DNA of 64,000 nt from Dugong dugon. Taxonomy: Eukaryota; Chordata; Mammalia; Sirenia; Dugongidae. Below the pieces are notes generated by a model, which searched no databases, was not told the origin of the DNA, and saw only the letters and a list, made by a program, of their open reading frames with translations. Positions 61,657-64,000 of the stretch are shown piece by piece (the first letter of the stretch is position 1; each line of letters begins with the position of its first letter). The stretch covers positions 15,921,001 through 15,985,000 of the forward strand of contig CM057482.1 of the NCBI GenBank assembly GCA_030035585.1, read 5' to 3'. A program made the translations under genes and the position numbers.

Positions 61657-63734
61657 TAGCTACCCACTAGTCCCTCCAATCTGAGGTGGTGGTTCGATTG
61701 TGGGTGTTTCCGTCAGCAAACAGTACGTCTTCCAGCTCCAATCCATCTTGGTACTCCCGAAGTGCCCAGGGCAGGACCTGGCACATGGCAGGTACCCACC
61801 CAGTAAATACCTGCTGGAGGAGTTCATTAATGGGGCTAATGGCATCAGGCGCTTTACAAAATAAAGTGATATGGCAGAATTGGCATTGCACCGGGTGCTG
61901 CAGGGAGGGTGCTGCCTGGTTGGTTCCTGCCTTCAAGGAGGAGGCAGTTTGGAGGAGGAAGCCAGGGTCACACACATGGTGTGGATGAGGGGTTTAATTT
62001 GGCATGTGCCTTCTCTTTTGCCTCCTTGGAGACAGCCTTCTTCGGTCCATCCTGGAAAACCGTCTGCTGGTGAGAGGTTGGACTTTGTTTTAAAAGGGAT
62101 GGAGAAGGAAAGAGTGAGGCAATCTTACAAAATGGGATTAAGCATCGGGACAACAGTCTTGTATGCCAAGCTATTGTCTCAAAGAGAATTTTCTCAATTC
62201 TTCTATCTCTTCCAGTAGCATACCAACCACCAAGACTAGCACATAGAGCAACCCCCCCCCCCACGCCCCCAGTAAGTGGACAAACTACGTGCCCTGTTTG
62301 TCATTAAGGCTCAGCCAGGAGTTGGAGATAGAAAGGGTGTGGGTATGACGGGTACGAGCCCCTGCAGTAGGGCCCGCTGCAGCAGAAGTGGTGGAGGACC
62401 GGACTGCTGGGCCAGGGGGCCAGACACAGGTCTGGCTGACTCCCACTCCAGCTCCAGCGGGTATTGAGGACGGCCAAGAAGTGCCACCGGGTCCTGGCCA
62501 ACAATATTTACCTGCCACAGGCTCGGACAGTGAATGTCTCCAGGGCCCATAATGCCCAGTGGACAGGGTGTTGGAGGGCAAAGGACATTCTGCCCAGGGA
62601 CTCAGACTTGTCCCCACCACCACGTGGATTTGTAAGCTGTCTTCTCCCATACACCTGGACCCTATCTTAGGACATGCAGCCACTGAGTATTTTCTCTCAA
62701 ATGGATAAAAAATTTCCTAATGGAACTGTTTAAAATTACCAGAGCCAACTAGAGAAAATCACATGGGACTGTTAGTTGACTTTTTTTCCCCTCTGCTAAC
62801 CAATATTGGGAGGAAGATCTGGTTAGTTATGGAAAAAATAAACCAGTTGTATTTTCTGTGTTCCTCTAAATTGACGGGTGAGTGATTGTCCAGCTCAGCC
62901 AGTGTATCCAACGCAGGGCTGTGTGTGACTTTGGCCAAATAAATGGAAAGTTGGAAATGGACAATTTCAGCACATCAGTGTGGTGAAACCCAGGTGAAAC
63001 TGGGCACTACAGATTAGTAAGTAAGCACAGTTAAACCCATGCATACATTGTTTACTGGGTAATCCGCCCCTGCTTTGGGGCTTACCACGGACCATATTTT
63101 CTGCCTTATAAAGAAGAACCCTGCCTCACAGAAGGAAGCAAAGAAAAGAGGTAAATAGCAAGAGACAAAGTCCCAATGGCATACTTGGTTCTCCTGGATC
63201 CTTCTGTGCCGACAGCTAACCTTAGACCTCAGGGTTTCATGAATCACTACTTTCCGGTTGAGTTTCGTATCATTACAACTAAAGACAAGTCTTGCTCATA
63301 CAGAGATGCCAGGAAAGCTGTCTGGACCAGGTAGGTCAAAAACTGAATGCTGGAAGATGGGAAGTGTATTTGTTTGATTTTTAAGTTAGAAAGAGAGGTG
63401 GAGAACACAGACCACGGAGGAGAGAGAATGAACGCAGAATGAAAATCCGTAGGCGATACATAGGCGTGCAGAGGGACTGAGGGCCCATAGCTAAGCCAGG
63501 CCCAAATTACCCAGACCCTGAACGGCAGCCAGAGGCGGTTCTCCTTTTCCCTAGGGCAATGGAGAGCCACGGAAGGTGTGCAGCAGAACATGGCAACGTA
63601 GAAACAGTCTCACGGGAGGACTACGCTGACTTTGAAACCAAAGATTTTATGCAAAGGAAACTCCTATTTCCAAGTGTTCATTCTCCAAGCATTTCTTTAC
63701 ATCAGTGTCTGCAGCTACAACTGGAACAACCATG
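61657..63734. other. Mostly unique sequence, no gene seen
   Basis: 61770-61860 (CAGGACCTGGCACATGGCAGG, CAGTAAATACCTGCTGG) is an L2/MIR-type scrap. A C12 run lies at about 62251-62262. Frames up to 132 codons near 62285-62683 occur on both strands over the same bases and have no domain. Confidence 0.45.
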
Positions 63735-63890
63735 CTATCAGGGACCTTAAAGAACATGGAGTACCACCCAGAGTTTTACAGGAAAGGAAACAAATCCCAG
63801 AGAGAGGCACGACGTGCCCAAGGTCACTAAACAAGCCAGTGGTACGGCCTGGACTAGAGCCAGGAACCCACGTCCCTTAACAGAAAGGGC
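63735..63890 (-). repeat. MIR SINE
   Basis: GAGTTTTACAGGAAAGGAAAC, CCAGAGAGAGGCACGACG, CCCAAGGTCACTAAACAAGC and GGACTAGAGCCAGGAACCC in minus-strand MIR order. Confidence 0.83.
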
Positions 63891-63944
63891 AGAATCTCTT
63901 TAGACTACGTCTCTCCTAGGCTAGGTCAGATTGGAGGCTTAGTG

Positions 63945-64000
63945 TCTATACTAAGCTTTTACTGCTGCATAACAAATGAGCACAATTCAGTGGCTTAAAA
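63945..64000 (-). mobile_element. MLT1-type LTR end, cut by window
   Basis: TTTTACTGCTGCATAACAAATG, AGCACAATTCAGTGGCTTAAAA is the antisense end of an MLT1-like LTR (complement of TTTTAAGCCA...TTTGTTA). The rest lies beyond the window. Confidence 0.65.

Overview
The window is non-coding nuclear DNA of a placental mammal, almost certainly an afrotherian and most probably an elephant (Loxodonta or a close relative). The evidence is about thirty copies of AfroSINE, the tRNA-derived SINE confined to Afrotheria; 3' ends of an RTE (BovB-like) LINE with a matching tail; and two copies of an L1 3' UTR type that I know from elephant sequence. Older eutherian repeats fill much of the rest (MIR, L2, MER5A, MLT1-type LTRs, old L1M pieces). 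Species assignment is inference. I find no protein-coding gene, rRNA or functional tRNA. Every long open frame is either a LINE relic or has no recognisable domain and probably arose by chance.

Labels used below. 'A body' = AfroSINE with a GAAAGATGT...CAGTCTGCTTC centre. 'B body' = AAAGGCCTGG.GATCTACTTCC followed by ATCAGCCATTGAAAA. 'C body' = intermediate form containing AAGATTACAGCCAAGAAAA. 'Short form' = A-type copy lacking about 40 bp of centre. 'Tail' = the shared 3' end around ATGAGTCGGAATCGACTCGA.

Layout. 1-13.6 kb: dense AfroSINEs, RTE 3' ends at 1.1, 9.9 and 12.7 kb, a MER5A, old L1 fragments and an AT-rich repeat-free block at 8.56-8.96 kb. 13.6-20.4 kb: ancient L2, MIR and antisense L1 pieces, and a tRNA-Gly-headed SINE inside a MER5A (18.7-19.2 kb). 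20.4-23.1 kb: GC-rich and repeat-poor. 23.1-25.96 kb: a SINE cluster including a SINE inside a SINE. 25.96-34.9 kb: mostly unique sequence with scattered MIRs, a composite RTE-tailed SINE (31.7-32.1 kb), a purine tract and a repeat-free AT-rich block (34.1-34.7 kb). 35-44.7 kb: MIRs, two MLT1-type LTRs, L2 and a long TG/TA microsatellite split by a SINE. 44.7-46.5 kb: repeat-poor sequence with a small CpG-dense GC-box patch, the best regulatory candidate. 46.5-49.7 kb: a SINE with an internal inversion, MER5 remnants and an antisense L1 3' UTR. 49.8-54.4 kb: L1 sequence, a truncated ORF2 relic lying between two older L1 pieces. 54.4-64 kb: mostly unique sequence, a second L1 3' UTR in the opposite orientation (58.1-59.1 kb), a short composite SINE, MIRs and an LTR cut by the window end.

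There is no gene system here. The interesting content is (i) visible modular evolution of SINEs that use an RTE LINE tail, including head exchange and an RTE-ORF-derived 3' module, (ii) one SINE insertion that looks like a 5' inversion product bounded by a perfect 12-bp duplication, and (iii) several repeat-free AT-rich blocks with homeodomain-type motifs that look like candidate enhancers in a gene desert or large intron. Element class names come from memory of consensus sequences; no database search was possible.
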